Of a stretch of 64,000 nucleotides of DNA, positions 43,489-54,204 are shown piece by piece; the stretch's first letter is position 1; every line of letters starts with the position of its first letter. The stretch spans positions 1 to 64,000 of the forward strand of contig JAITVH010000136.1 in the NCBI GenBank assembly GCA_031285905.1, given 5' to 3'. Below the pieces are notes generated by a model that was not told where the DNA came from, did no database searches, and worked only from the letters and a program-made list of their open reading frames with translations. This DNA is from Prevotella sp. GTDB lineage: Bacteria; Bacteroidota; Bacteroidia; Bacteroidales; Dysgonomonadaceae. The translations under genes were made by a program, and so were the position numbers.

Positions 43489-44766
43489 ATGAAGCATTTT
43501 ATCCTTATCCTATCCTTTTTTATGTTTCTGACCGGAGTTTCGGCTCAGGAATTTGATAAATACTTTATTAATAAAACTCTGCGGTTGGACTATACTTTCT
43601 CAGGAGATCATCAGCAACAAACTGTATATTTAGATCAGTTAAACCAATTACCTCAATGGGCAGGGCGAAGACACAATCTTTCCCAATTGCATTGGAGGGG
43701 TAATGGGCAAATAAAAGTTACGGATGTTGAAAGTAAAGAATGTATCTATATGGAAGCTTTCAGCACTCTCTTTCAGGAATGGATAACTATCCCCGAAGCT
43801 GAAAATATAAAGAAAAGCTTCGAAAACTCATTCCTTATCCCCTTTCCTAAAACAAGAGTGCAGATAGAAGTCTCACTTAGAGACAGGAAAGGAAACTATA
43901 ACACTGCTATAACACACATCGTAGATCCGCAGGATATCCTGATAAAAAAGAAAGGATTAAAGAATATCCCTGCATACTCAGTTATACATCAAGGTGGCCA
44001 GGTTGGGGGTTCTATTAATGTTGCCATTCTTGCAGAAGGATATACGGCCGCAGAAATGGATAAATTCAGGAATCATGCGAAAATAACTTGTGAGGCTATA
44101 TTCAGCCATTCCCCGTTTAGTAACCTGAAAGATAAATTTAACTTTTATGCAATAGAAACCATATCCGAAGATTCGGGTGTAAGTGTACCACGCGGAAATG
44201 ACTGGAAGCAAACCGCATTTAGTTCACATTTCGATACATTCTATTCCGACAGATATCTTACAACCAGTCATGTGAAGGATATGCATGATGCCATTGCCGG
44301 AATACCTTATGCCCATATAATAATTCTTGCCAACACTGATGTATATGGAGGTGGAGGAATATTCAACTCATATACCTTGACCACAATAGGTCATCCCGAT
44401 TTCAGACCAGTGGTAGTACATGAGTTCGGACATAGTTTCGCAGGTCTGGCAGACGAATATTATTATGAAAGTGATGTTTTGGATAATACCTATACCCATG
44501 ATGTAGAACCTTGGGAGCCGAACATTACAACATTAATCGATTTTGATTCGAAGTGGAAATCACTACTTGCTCCAAATACGCCTGTTCCTACTGATATACA
44601 ACAAGCAAGCAAGTATAGTATTGGTGTTTTCGAGGGTGCAGGTTATTCCTCAAAGGGGATTTACCGTCCTGCTGTCGACTGTCGGATGAAGACAAATTTC
44701 TGCAAGGATTTCTGCCCTGCATGCCAGCAAGCCATTGAGCAATTGGTAAAATTCTATACCGAATAA
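43489..44766 (+). CDS. M64 family (IgA peptidase-like) metallopeptidase
   Basis: 425-aa secreted zinc peptidase. Signal peptide about 1-19 (FLTGVSA-QEF). An N-terminal beta domain (about 20-150) precedes the catalytic domain (about 160-420). The zinc site is H311-E312-F-G-H315 followed by SFAGLADEYYYE. VAILAEGYTAAEMDKF is a typical M64 block. The Cys pairs near the end (DCRMKTNFCKDFCPACQQA) may form disulfides. Family members cleave IgA or remain uncharacterised, so the substrate here is unknown. Confidence 0.92.
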   Translation: MKHFILILSFFMFLTGVSAQEFDKYFINKTLRLDYTFSGDHQQQTVYLDQLNQLPQWAGRRHNLSQLHWRGNGQIKVTDVESKECIYMEAFSTLFQEWITIPEAENIKKSFENSFLIPFPKTRVQIEVSLRDRKGNYNTAITHIVDPQDILIKKKGLKNIPAYSVIHQGGQVGGSINVAILAEGYTAAEMDKFRNHAKITCEAIFSHSPFSNLKDKFNFYAIETISEDSGVSVPRGNDWKQTAFSSHFDTFYSDRYLTTSHVKDMHDAIAGIPYAHIIILANTDVYGGGGIFNSYTLTTIGHPDFRPVVVHEFGHSFAGLADEYYYESDVLDNTYTHDVEPWEPNITTLIDFDSKWKSLLAPNTPVPTDIQQASKYSIGVFEGAGYSSKGIYRPAVDCRMKTNFCKDFCPACQQAIEQLVKFYTE

Positions 44767-44807
44767 AAAAAATACAGCTAAGATTTTATTTATAAGGATA
44801 AAACAGC

Positions 44808-44830
44808 TATTTTTGTCGCTGCTAATTTTG
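44808..44830 (+). promoter_or_regulatory. Two overlapping TAnnTTTG boxes before the TPR gene
   Basis: TATTTTTG (44808-44815) and TAATTTTG (44823-44830) both match the -7 consensus. I cannot tell which is used; neither has a clear -33 TTTG. Confidence 0.35.
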
Positions 44831-44860
44831 ATACTAAACTAAAAAATATCATTTAATACA

Positions 44861-45574
44861 ATGTCTTCTAAAAAGAAACAAGCTGAATTGCGTGAGGAAA
44901 AGGACTGGGAAAAGATTGATGCCGCAGTTCACGAATCAGAACACTTCATCGAAAAATATCAAAAACAACTTTTAATAGGAATCGGAGTTGTGGTTTTGAT
45001 TGTATGCGGCTATTTGGCATACCAGCAATTTTATCTGGAGCCTAAAAATGAAGAGGCTCAGGCAGCACTGTTCAAAGGAGAGCAATATTACCGTATGGGA
45101 CAGGATTCTCTGGCTATCTTTGGCGATGCCGCGGGTTATGTAGGCTTTGAATCTATCATCGACCAATACGGTTCTACAAAAACAGGAAAGCTGGCTAAAT
45201 TATATGCCGGAATCGGTTATGCAAATATGGGTAATTATGAGAAAGCACTCGATTACCTGAAAAGCTATAACAGTGGTGATAAAATACTATCTCAGCTTGT
45301 AAACGGAACGATTGGCGACTGTCTGGATAATACAGGTAAATCGGATGAGGCAGTTTCATATTACATCAAAGCTGCAAAAGGGGTTGATAATATATCTCAA
45401 AGTCCTATTCTGTACAAGAAAGCCGGATTGATATACAGGGCTCAGGGTAAGTATGATAAAGTAATAGAAACTTTTACTACTATCAAAAATCAATATGTGC
45501 AATCACCTTTAGCAGGAGAAGCAGAGCGATATATTGAGGAAGCTAAACTAATGCAATCGGGAGAAGCTAAATAA
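44861..45574 (+). CDS. TPR-repeat membrane-anchored protein (YfgM-like)
   Basis: 237 aa. A charged cytosolic start is followed by one membrane segment at about 37-55 (LLIGIGVVVLIVCGYLAY) and then TPR-type helices (YAGIGYANMGNYEKALDYL, YYIKAAKG, AGLIYRAQGKYDKVIETFTTI). This layout matches the tetratricopeptide domain proteins related to YfgM, an ancillary factor of the Sec translocon. The nearby ffh gene is in keeping with that but does not prove it. Confidence 0.85.
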   Translation: MSSKKKQAELREEKDWEKIDAAVHESEHFIEKYQKQLLIGIGVVVLIVCGYLAYQQFYLEPKNEEAQAALFKGEQYYRMGQDSLAIFGDAAGYVGFESIIDQYGSTKTGKLAKLYAGIGYANMGNYEKALDYLKSYNSGDKILSQLVNGTIGDCLDNTGKSDEAVSYYIKAAKGVDNISQSPILYKKAGLIYRAQGKYDKVIETFTTIKNQYVQSPLAGEAERYIEEAKLMQSGEAK

Positions 45575-45596
45575 GAGCCTTCTTCAATCCATATAC

Positions 45597-45632
45597 AAAA
45601 AGTTTTACATCATATGATTGTAAGACTTTTTT
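45597..45632 (+). terminator. Intrinsic terminator after the TPR gene
   Basis: AAAAAGTTTTACA (45597-45609) pairs, with one G-U, with TGTAAGACTTTTT (45619 on) and runs into T residues. Confidence 0.75.
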
Positions 45633-45670
45633 GTTTAATGACACTTTATGAAAGAAAAGTAAAAAGCGCT

Positions 45671-45701
45671 TTTCTCTTTATTCCAAAAGTTTATATCTTT
45701 G
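45671..45701 (+). promoter_or_regulatory. Putative promoter of ffh
   Basis: TTTC at 45671-45674, a 19-bp spacer, then TATCTTTG at 45694-45701. The -7 box is a full match and the -33 matches three of four bases. The leader would be about 85 nt. Confidence 0.5.
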
Positions 45702-45793
45702 TGCACCCGTATATATAGGACATTAAAGTTCGTTTGAAATAAAGAAATATAATATAATAAACAGGTGATTGTACCTGATAACAAAGTGAAACC

Positions 45794-47113
45794 ATGTTTG
45801 AAAGCTTAAGCAACAGATTAGAACGCTCGTTTAAAATACTGAAAGGTGAAGGTAAGATCACCGAAATCAATGTGGCAGAAACGCTGAAAGAAGTGCGTCG
45901 CGCATTATTGGATGCTGACGTAAACTACAAGACAGCTAAACAGTTTACCGAAACCGTAAAAGAAAAGGCTTTAGGACAGAATGTGCTCTCAGCTGTGAAG
46001 CCGCAACAATTGATGGTAAAGATCGTCCATGACGAACTAGCCACATTGATGGGGGGAACCGCTACTGATATCAATCTGAAAAGCTCGCCTGCAATTATAT
46101 TGATGTCGGGACTTCAGGGTTCAGGTAAAACCACTTTCTCCGGAAAGCTGGCCAAAATGCTGAAAAGCAAACGGGGGAGAAATCCGTTACTTGTAGCAGG
46201 GGACATATATCGTCCGGCTGCTATTGAGCAGTTGAAAATACTTGGGGAGCAAATAGAAGTTCCCGTTTATTTTGAAGAAGGAAATAAGAACCCGATACAA
46301 ATAGCTCAAAATGCAATTAAGCAGGCTAAGCAAAATGGCAATGACCTTGTCATCATAGACACCGCAGGGCGTTTGGCTATCGATGAAGAGATGATGAAGG
46401 AAATCACAGCTATTAAAGATGCTGTGAAGCCTGACGAAATACTATTCGTGGTCGATTCCATGACCGGGCAGGATGCTGTGAATACCGCTAAGGAATTTAA
46501 CGACAGGCTGAACTTTGACGGGGTTGTTCTTACCAAGCTTGACGGTGACACCCGTGGTGGTGCCGCCCTTTCTATCCGTTCTGTTGTTGACAAGCCGATC
46601 AAGTTTGTGGGAACAGGAGAAAAGATGGATGCATTGGATGTATTCCACCCGGAACGTATGGCTGACCGTATCCTGGGGATGGGTGATATCGTTTCTCTTG
46701 TTGAACGTGCGCAGGAACAATATGACGAAGAGGAAGCTCGCCGCCTGCAAAAGAAAATAGCTAAGAACCAGTTCGATTTTAATGACTTCATAGGACAGAT
46801 TCAGCAAATCAAGAAGATGGGTAACCTGAAAGATCTGGCATCGATGATTCCCGGTGTAGGTAAAGCCATTAAAGACCTGGATATTGATGATGATGCATTC
46901 AAGAGTATCGAAGCTATTATCTATTCAATGACCCCGGCAGAAAGGACTAATCCTGAGATATTAAATGGTAGCCGCCGTCAGCGTATTGCCCAAGGTAGCG
47001 GAACATCTATTCAGGAAGTGAATAAGCTCATCAAGCAGTTTGACGAAACCCGTAAGATGATGAAGATGATGACACAAATGAAAGGTGGTAAAATGCCTAA
47101 TATGAGAAGATAA
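45794..47113 (+). CDS. ffh: Signal recognition particle protein Ffh
   Basis: 439-aa cytosolic GTPase that binds signal sequences and 4.5S RNA and delivers nascent chains to FtsY and SecYEG. N domain about 1-85; G domain about 95-295 with G1 GLQGSGKTTFSGKLAKML, DTAGRL and TKLDGDTRGG; Met-rich M domain about 325-439 ending MMKMMTQMKGGKMPNMRR. Length is normal. It has its own promoter and a strong terminator. Confidence 0.97.
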   Translation: MFESLSNRLERSFKILKGEGKITEINVAETLKEVRRALLDADVNYKTAKQFTETVKEKALGQNVLSAVKPQQLMVKIVHDELATLMGGTATDINLKSSPAIILMSGLQGSGKTTFSGKLAKMLKSKRGRNPLLVAGDIYRPAAIEQLKILGEQIEVPVYFEEGNKNPIQIAQNAIKQAKQNGNDLVIIDTAGRLAIDEEMMKEITAIKDAVKPDEILFVVDSMTGQDAVNTAKEFNDRLNFDGVVLTKLDGDTRGGAALSIRSVVDKPIKFVGTGEKMDALDVFHPERMADRILGMGDIVSLVERAQEQYDEEEARRLQKKIAKNQFDFNDFIGQIQQIKKMGNLKDLASMIPGVGKAIKDLDIDDDAFKSIEAIIYSMTPAERTNPEILNGSRRQRIAQGSGTSIQEVNKLIKQFDETRKMMKMMTQMKGGKMPNMRR

Positions 47114-47136
47114 TAATATAGAAGATATATAAAAGG

Positions 47137-47170
47137 AAAAGAGCAACAGGTTTAAACTGTTGCTCTTTTT
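47137..47170 (+). terminator. Intrinsic terminator after ffh (bidirectional)
   Basis: A perfect 13-bp stem, AAAAGAGCAACAG (47137-47149) with CTGTTGCTCTTTT (47157-47169), followed by T. The leading A run allows it to act on the convergent enolase transcript too. Confidence 0.85.
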
Positions 47171-47195
47171 ATTATACTGAATAAGTTCTAATCCC

Positions 47196-48593
<1,398 letters not shown>

Positions 48594-48631
48594 TTACGGA
48601 CGGTTGTCTTTAATTAAATAGAAAAGAAAGA

Positions 48632-49297
48632 TCAGGGTTCGAAATAGTATTCAAACTCAAAAGCAAGGCTGTCATATGCTTCTTTCTTTATCAGATTCCT
48701 GTCATCTTTATAGCTTTCTATCTTTTCCAATATTGACTTAGCCACATGTTCCGATTGTCTGCCCAAGTGCCTCAGGGCGAGCAGAGCGGCATTTCTCAGA
48801 AACATGTTTTCGGCTATAACATCTTCCCAAATATATGGAACCTGATCAACAGAGAAGCTAGTGATCTTCTTTGCAATAAACAGTCTTGCCAGCAGCCAAT
48901 AGGCCGTAGTGCGTATTTCTTCTTCTGTATTACTGCTCCATTCTTCGACCAACTCACTTGCATAAGGCAGGTTCTGGAATAGATTTATAGATACCTGCTC
49001 CCTGACTTCCTGATTGGATATGCCTTTTATCCATTCGTTCGCTTTCCCCTTATCAAATGCTGATGGGGGATATAGCAATGTTGCCAGTATTTTAAGCTCA
49101 CGGGTATCTTCTTTCCATAACCTTTCCGCTAAGTCTTTGTCTGGGATATAGTTCCCGGCTAAGTCTTTAATTTGCTGTATCGTCAATCCGAAGTTTATCT
49201 TATATGCAATCCCTCTATGGCGCATACTCGTAGACACAATACCATTCATTGCCAACCGGCAACGGCGGCGCATATCTCTAAGCGTATCCTCTATCAT
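48632..49297 (-). CDS. DNA alkylation repair protein (AlkD-like HEAT fold)
   Basis: 221-aa helical protein of the AlkC/AlkD-like family: alpha-alpha HEAT-like repeats, for example LAGNYIPDKDLAERLWKEDTRELKILATLL and IRTTAYWLLARLFIA, with LRNAALLALRHLG near the end. AlkD relatives are DNA glycosylases for alkylated bases. Lesion specificity cannot be read from the sequence. It begins 6 bp after the Dabb gene and is probably co-transcribed with it. Confidence 0.85.
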   Translation of the reverse strand: MIEDTLRDMRRRCRLAMNGIVSTSMRHRGIAYKINFGLTIQQIKDLAGNYIPDKDLAERLWKEDTRELKILATLLYPPSAFDKGKANEWIKGISNQEVREQVSINLFQNLPYASELVEEWSSNTEEEIRTTAYWLLARLFIAKKITSFSVDQVPYIWEDVIAENMFLRNAALLALRHLGRQSEHVAKSILEKIESYKDDRNLIKKEAYDSLAFEFEYYFEP

Positions 49298-49303
49298 ATA
49301 TTC

Positions 49304-49603
49304 CTAGATTTCGTAATCTACCGCTTTCCTATCCATCACAGCCTCACGGATGAAAGGTAATATAGCTTGATGTAACGGATGATTCTGATAAACGTCCAAG
49401 TTCTCCCTAGATGACAGTTCGGAGTAAAGCACCACATCAAAATTGCCTCCGCCCAGAAAATCTATACCTGCTTCTATTCTCAGCAAACCGTCTATCTTTC
49501 CTGATAATGCTTCCAGTTTCTCCTTTATCAGTTTGGCATTCGCGGCTTTATCATTCCCGTGAGCTTCCTCTTTCAGCTTCCACATTACAATGTGTTTAAT
49601 CAT
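49304..49603 (-). CDS. Dabb (stress-responsive A/B barrel) domain protein
   Basis: 99-aa single-domain ferredoxin-like barrel. The start MIKHIVMWKLKEEA and the middle FDVVLYSELSSRENLDVYQNHPLH are typical of Dabb proteins, which dimerise and are often stress-induced. Function unknown. It is upstream of, and nearly touching, the AlkD-like gene. Confidence 0.88.
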   Translation of the reverse strand: MIKHIVMWKLKEEAHGNDKAANAKLIKEKLEALSGKIDGLLRIEAGIDFLGGGNFDVVLYSELSSRENLDVYQNHPLHQAILPFIREAVMDRKAVDYEI

Positions 49604-49936
49604 ATCTTCAATTTTATATTATACAAATCAATTTCAAAACTTCAATTTTAACTAAAAGGTTACAAACTTCTACAGTTAACAATGAATTTGTGGCTTTGCC
49701 TGTAGGGGCGGATTATCATCCGCCCGCAGACTCTTTGTTATTTCGGGTCGAAAATGTTCGACCCCTACAGTATGCCCAGATATTTTAAATAAAAAGTAAC
49801 ATAAGTAACACTTTACTTATTATTCAAATATCTCTCATTATTTTGCTAATTATATTCATTGACACATCGGCATATTAGCACATCAGGCCATTGATTTATT
49901 ATAGATAATTTCAAAATAAAAACATGAAGAAACACC
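49604..49936. other. Intergenic region filled by a repeat
   Basis: 333 bp between two minus-strand genes. The central half is the repeat at 49646-49801. The rest is AT-rich with no gene seen. Confidence 0.6.
49646..49801. repeat. Composite CTGTAGGGGCG repeat, copy C (inverted relative to B)
   Basis: The core 49700-49770 has ends CTGTAGGGG / CCCCTACAG and two inner hairpins: GGGCGGAT with ATCCGCCC, and GGGTCGAA with TTCGACCC. Reverse-complementing the flanks gives the same order as in copy B: ATATCTGGGCAT before the core, AAAGCCACAAA after it, and AACCTTTTAGTTAAAA at the outer end. The middle differs in length and sequence from copy B, so the ends are conserved better than the inside. Confidence 0.75.
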
Positions 49937-50389
49937 CTATTTCTTGATATAATCTTTTGGTTCCAATTTTACTTCGGCAAACAGGCTTTTATCCATCTTG
50001 TAATAAGCATATATAACCGTCATTTTATTTTTTTTCAGCAAGTCGATATCTTCTTCTCCTTTTGCTGTCTGCATAGCCATCGAAAGCATTGGTTTGGTAG
50101 CTCGCTCAAATTCTTCAACAGATACTATCGGATCCTGCGTGAATGTATAATAGTATTTAAACTCTGTTTTTGAGACAGCTTCTACTTTATCTACCCGTAT
50201 CCCACCCGGAAATACCTGCGGCATGTCTTTGTTCATTTTGGCTGCCAGTTCCACCAGTTTTGATGATGGTGCGTCTGTTTTTGTCGTTTCGGTATTCTGT
50301 GTTTCAGCATTCTCCTTCTTGGTTTTTGAACCACATGATGAGGACAGCAACAGGACAGCAATGATTAAAATAACAATACTATTTTTCAT
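49937..50389 (-). CDS. Hypothetical lipoprotein
   Basis: 150 aa with a signal peptide and lipobox LSSSC (Cys19). A Lys/Glu/Thr-rich linker (about 20-42) leads to a small domain (about 43-150: MNKDMPQVFPGGIRVDKVEA, FKYYYTFTQDP). I do not recognise the domain. It lies 68 bp downstream of the Nramp transporter gene on the same strand and may be the last gene of that operon. Confidence 0.75.
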   Translation of the reverse strand: MKNSIVILIIAVLLLSSSCGSKTKKENAETQNTETTKTDAPSSKLVELAAKMNKDMPQVFPGGIRVDKVEAVSKTEFKYYYTFTQDPIVSVEEFERATKPMLSMAMQTAKGEEDIDLLKKNKMTVIYAYYKMDKSLFAEVKLEPKDYIKK

Positions 50390-50457
50390 TTCAATATTCT
50401 TTATAATGAGAGGCTAAAGATAATTATTTGAAGATAAAGACACAATTCTTATTTCTG

Positions 50458-51744
50458 CTATATTTTGACATTCACGAAAAAACTCGCCAATAACAATATA
50501 TTGAGCAGAGTGACAATGATAGCTATCCCATATAGCAGATACTTAGTGAAAACAGAATTTACGTACTTACCCATCACTTCCTTTGAAGAAGTTAACCGCA
50601 CTTGTAGGAAAACCGTTATCGGTAATTGCATACTTAGTACCGCCTGAGAAATAATAAGACCTTTGAACGGATCGCCGATGAGGAAGATAATCAATAAAGC
50701 TACACCAAGAGAGATCATGACACCCATTTTGGAGTGGATATCTTTGGCATTGTACGGTTCGTTATACATTCCTGCAAAAATCGATCCTGCCGCAATGCCC
50801 GATGTCATCGAGGAAGATATACCTGCAAATAGGAGTGCCACTGCAAATATGATGACCGCATTATTTCCCAAAAGCGGTTCTAACAAGGAATGTGCCTGCT
50901 GGAGATCGTCCACCACCATATTTTCTCTGAAAAAGGTAGATGCTGCCAACAGGATCATAGCACTGTTGATCGCCCATCCGATAAGCATGGAGAAAAACGT
51001 ATCGAAGAATTCATACTTCAATTGCTTTTCAATCACTTTCTCATCCTGAAGGTTCCATTGCCGGCTCTGGATCACTTCCGAATGTAGGAAAAGGTTATGC
51101 GGCATCACCACGGCACCCAGTACACTCATAATAATAAGCATACTCCCTTCGGGTACAGACGGGACAACCCATGAACGGGCGGCTTCACCCCATTCAATAT
51201 CCACCAGGAAAAGTTCATAGATAAAAGACAATCCGATAAGTGAAACGAAAGCAATGATATACCGTTCAATCTTTTTATAGGAATTGAAAAACATCATAGA
51301 GAAGACAAAAACGGCTACCAATATAGCCCCTACCTTTATCGGTATATCGAACAGCATTTGTAAAGCTATCGCCCCACCCAGTATTTCTGCTAATGAAGTG
51401 GATATGGATGCTCCCATTGCCGACCATAAAACAAAACGCGAACCTATGCGTGGCAGGTATTTGTTAGCTGCCTCCGATAGGCATAATCCTGTAACAATAC
51501 CCAGATGGGCAACATTGTGCTGCAATACGATGAGCATAATGGTGGACAGGGTTACAACCCACAGCAATGCATAACCGAATTCCGATCCGGCGGCAAAATT
51601 AGAAGCCCAGTTACCCGGATCGATAAAACCTACTGTGACAAGCAATCCGGGCCCAATATATTTCAATAATTCGAACGCTCCCGATTTTTGCTTGGGATTG
51701 ATCGTGTAATAGTCTCTCTTGAGTTTGTGGAATATATTCTTCAT
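50458..51744 (-). CDS. Nramp family divalent metal transporter
   Basis: 428-aa inner-membrane protein with about 11 membrane segments that imports Mn2+ or Fe2+ with protons. The metal-site motifs are present: D42-P-G-N45 in segment 1 (VGFIDPGNWASNF) and VVMPHNLFLHSEVIQSR in segment 6. This is the MntH-type signature. It overlaps the MFS gene by 4 bp (ATGA), an uncommon pairing that implies joint expression. A zupT gene of the other metal family is nearby on the opposite strand. Confidence 0.92.
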   Translation of the reverse strand: MKNIFHKLKRDYYTINPKQKSGAFELLKYIGPGLLVTVGFIDPGNWASNFAAGSEFGYALLWVVTLSTIMLIVLQHNVAHLGIVTGLCLSEAANKYLPRIGSRFVLWSAMGASISTSLAEILGGAIALQMLFDIPIKVGAILVAVFVFSMMFFNSYKKIERYIIAFVSLIGLSFIYELFLVDIEWGEAARSWVVPSVPEGSMLIIMSVLGAVVMPHNLFLHSEVIQSRQWNLQDEKVIEKQLKYEFFDTFFSMLIGWAINSAMILLAASTFFRENMVVDDLQQAHSLLEPLLGNNAVIIFAVALLFAGISSSMTSGIAAGSIFAGMYNEPYNAKDIHSKMGVMISLGVALLIIFLIGDPFKGLIISQAVLSMQLPITVFLQVRLTSSKEVMGKYVNSVFTKYLLYGIAIIVTLLNILLLASFFVNVKI

Positions 51745-53129
51745 TTTTCTTTATGGCTTTTCTTATCCCTCACCGATGAGGCATAAATGCCAAACATACA
51801 TAACACCAAACAGATAATAAATGTTATGCGCATACTACTCATCAACTGGCTATGTACGGCAGGCGATATCTTTATATTTCCCACCATAATGGAGATTGCC
51901 ATCATAGCTATCCCCATACTGAATGCCTGCCCCGTAAGGCGCATCGTACCCATGGTGGCTGAGGCCAGGCCGTAATACTTTTTCTCTACCGAGCTCATGA
52001 TAATATTGGTATTAGGCGAAGAGAATATACCGAAACCAAGCCCCAATAACATAAGTAGTGCGCCAAGGAAATAGTAGCTTGTCGTTTCCGTAAGGAAGCA
52101 TAAGCCGAATAATCCGACTGCGATAATCGCCATCCCCAGTGTAGCAAGGAAGGTGGGCGACATCTTATCGGAAAGACTTCCTGACTTAAGGGAAGCGATG
52201 GCCTGTACCACAGACTGCACAATAAGTATAAACCCTGCATCGCGTGGTGTAAGCCCCCGCACATATTGCAGATAAAGACTGAGCATAAACGAAATGGCGA
52301 ATGTCGCCGAATAATTGATCAATGCCGACACGGAGGATAAACGGAATACCCTGTTGGCCAGGAACAAACGGATATTGAATACCGGGGATTCCTGTTTTTT
52401 TTCATAGATACCAAATAAGATAAGGACAATTATCCCCACTCCAATAAATATAAACCCTTTTGGATGGGGTAGTGATGAAAAACCATAAATTAAGGACGAA
52501 ATACAAATGGCAAAAAGGATAGAGCCCACCATATCGAATTTGCTTTTTGTTTCCTCCTTCCAGTCTTCTTTGATAATAAAATACCCGCCAATAGCGACTA
52601 TCAGGCTGATAAAAGCAGTAATGAAGAATATGCTATGCCAGTTGAGATACTGAGTCAACAGCCCGCCCAGAAACGGGCCTGCCGCCAGTGAGAAATATAC
52701 TGTCGCCGCAATAGCACCTAAAGCCTTTCCTCTTTTTTCGATTGGAACAGAAGATGTTAGGATAGCTGTACTGGTTCCAAACATCATGGCGCTGCCAATT
52801 CCAGAAAGGAAACGATAAACGATAAGTGTTGTCCCGCTAGTAGCCAAACCGCTTAAGACCGAAAAAATCGTTAACAGGATAACTCCCCATAGAAATACCT
52901 TCCGGCGTCCCACCATATCTGCAATACGTGCAAAAGGTATTTGCAGGATGGCAGTGGATAGCATATAGGAGGTAGGTACCCAGCCCGACATCACGGCATT
53001 CAACGACAGGTCTTCATTGATATATGGCAGGGCAAGATTTAATGCCGACCCCATAAAAGGGACAAGAGATGCCCCCAGGCAGATGATGAAGAGTAAGGAG
53101 CCGGTACCGGCTTTTGAGGATGTTTCCAT
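51741..53129 (-). CDS. MFS transporter, DHA2 (EmrB/QacA-like) type
   Basis: 462-aa inner-membrane protein with about 14 hydrophobic segments. MFS motif A is seen in FARIADMVGRRKVFLWGV (about 65-82), and NEDLSLNAVMSGWVPTSYMLSTAI and MFGTSTAILTSSVP are typical of the DHA2 drug/proton antiporters. Substrate unknown. It is translationally coupled to the Nramp gene, so a link with metal or metal-chelate export is possible but unproven. Confidence 0.88.
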   Translation of the reverse strand: METSSKAGTGSLLFIICLGASLVPFMGSALNLALPYINEDLSLNAVMSGWVPTSYMLSTAILQIPFARIADMVGRRKVFLWGVILLTIFSVLSGLATSGTTLIVYRFLSGIGSAMMFGTSTAILTSSVPIEKRGKALGAIAATVYFSLAAGPFLGGLLTQYLNWHSIFFITAFISLIVAIGGYFIIKEDWKEETKSKFDMVGSILFAICISSLIYGFSSLPHPKGFIFIGVGIIVLILFGIYEKKQESPVFNIRLFLANRVFRLSSVSALINYSATFAISFMLSLYLQYVRGLTPRDAGFILIVQSVVQAIASLKSGSLSDKMSPTFLATLGMAIIAVGLFGLCFLTETTSYYFLGALLMLLGLGFGIFSSPNTNIIMSSVEKKYYGLASATMGTMRLTGQAFSMGIAMMAISIMVGNIKISPAVHSQLMSSMRITFIICLVLCMFGIYASSVRDKKSHKEK

Positions 53130-53346
53130 TATATATTTGTTTATATGTTACAAGTTACATGTTATTGTCGCTTTGCGCTAATGATGCTTTAGCCCCGCAT
53201 CCGTTTACTTTATCTAGAGATTAGCGCTTAAATTTACCCTTTTTATAAAAGGCCTAAAAGTACAAAATGTTTACATCAAAAGTGATAGTTTATTATATCA
53301 TCGGATTTTGTATTAACATATTTTCTCAATTTCAAACTTAATAAAT

Positions 53347-53354
53347 TATCTTTG
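53347..53354 (+). promoter_or_regulatory. Putative -7 box of zupT
   Basis: TATCTTTG matches TAnnTTTG, 23 bp before the ATG at 53378. TTTC lies 21 bp upstream (53322-53325) as a weak -33. Confidence 0.45.
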
Positions 53355-53377
53355 CTAATTATCATAGATGAAATATA

Positions 53378-54172
53378 ATGACAGAACAGAATATATTACT
53401 CGCTTTCATTCTTACAGCTGTTGCCGGGTTATCGACCGGGATAGGCAGTCTGATTGCCTTATTGGCCAAGCATACCAATACCAAATTCCTTTGCGCTTCC
53501 CTTGGCTTTTCGGCCGGGATTATGCTGTATGTTTCATTTATGGAGATGATGCCGCAGGGGAAGCTGGAACTGGTATCCGAGTATGGGGAAAAGCTGGGAA
53601 CATTGTATCTGATTCTCGCCTTTTTTGCAGGTATTGCATTCATTAATCTTATAGACTTTGCGATACCCAAATCCCTCAATCCCCATGAGGTAAAAGGTGT
53701 AGAAGATATGGACGATAAACGCTCGCTTAAACGTACCGGTATCATTGTCGCTTTGTCGATTGCTATCCACAACTTTCCGGAAGGTATCGCCACTTTTACT
53801 TCTGCTCTGGGCTCTTTGGATGTTGCTATTCCTATCACTATTGCCATAGCCATCCACAATATACCCGAAGGTATTGCTGTTGCCGTGCCTATATATCACG
53901 CAACAGGCAGTCGCAAAAAGGCTTTCTGGTTATCCTTTTCATCAGGACTTGCCGAACCGTTCGGTGCATTGATCGCATATCTGTTCCTGATGCAGTTTTG
54001 GACTCCGGCCATGAATGGGGTAATATTGGCGGCGGTATCGGGCATTATGGTATTTATCTCACTGGATGAACTACTGCCGAGCGCCGAAAAATATGGAAAA
54101 CACCATATATCTATTATGGGACTGGTAAGTGGCATGCTGTTGATGGCATTCAGTTTATATTTGTTTGTCTGA
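53378..54172 (+). CDS. zupT: ZIP family zinc transporter ZupT
   Basis: 264-aa inner-membrane transporter with about 8 membrane segments, importing Zn2+ and other divalent metals. The two metal-binding motifs are H131NFPEG136 and H160NIPEG165, and GLAEPFGALIAYLFL and FISLDELLPSAEKYG are ZupT blocks. A short acidic/basic loop (about 100-118) replaces the His-rich loop of many ZIPs. It starts 248 bp from the divergent MFS-Nramp operon. Confidence 0.94.
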   Translation: MTEQNILLAFILTAVAGLSTGIGSLIALLAKHTNTKFLCASLGFSAGIMLYVSFMEMMPQGKLELVSEYGEKLGTLYLILAFFAGIAFINLIDFAIPKSLNPHEVKGVEDMDDKRSLKRTGIIVALSIAIHNFPEGIATFTSALGSLDVAIPITIAIAIHNIPEGIAVAVPIYHATGSRKKAFWLSFSSGLAEPFGALIAYLFLMQFWTPAMNGVILAAVSGIMVFISLDELLPSAEKYGKHHISIMGLVSGMLLMAFSLYLFV

Positions 54173-54204
54173 AAACAGAAGAAAGTACGCAAAATATCCG
54201 TAAA

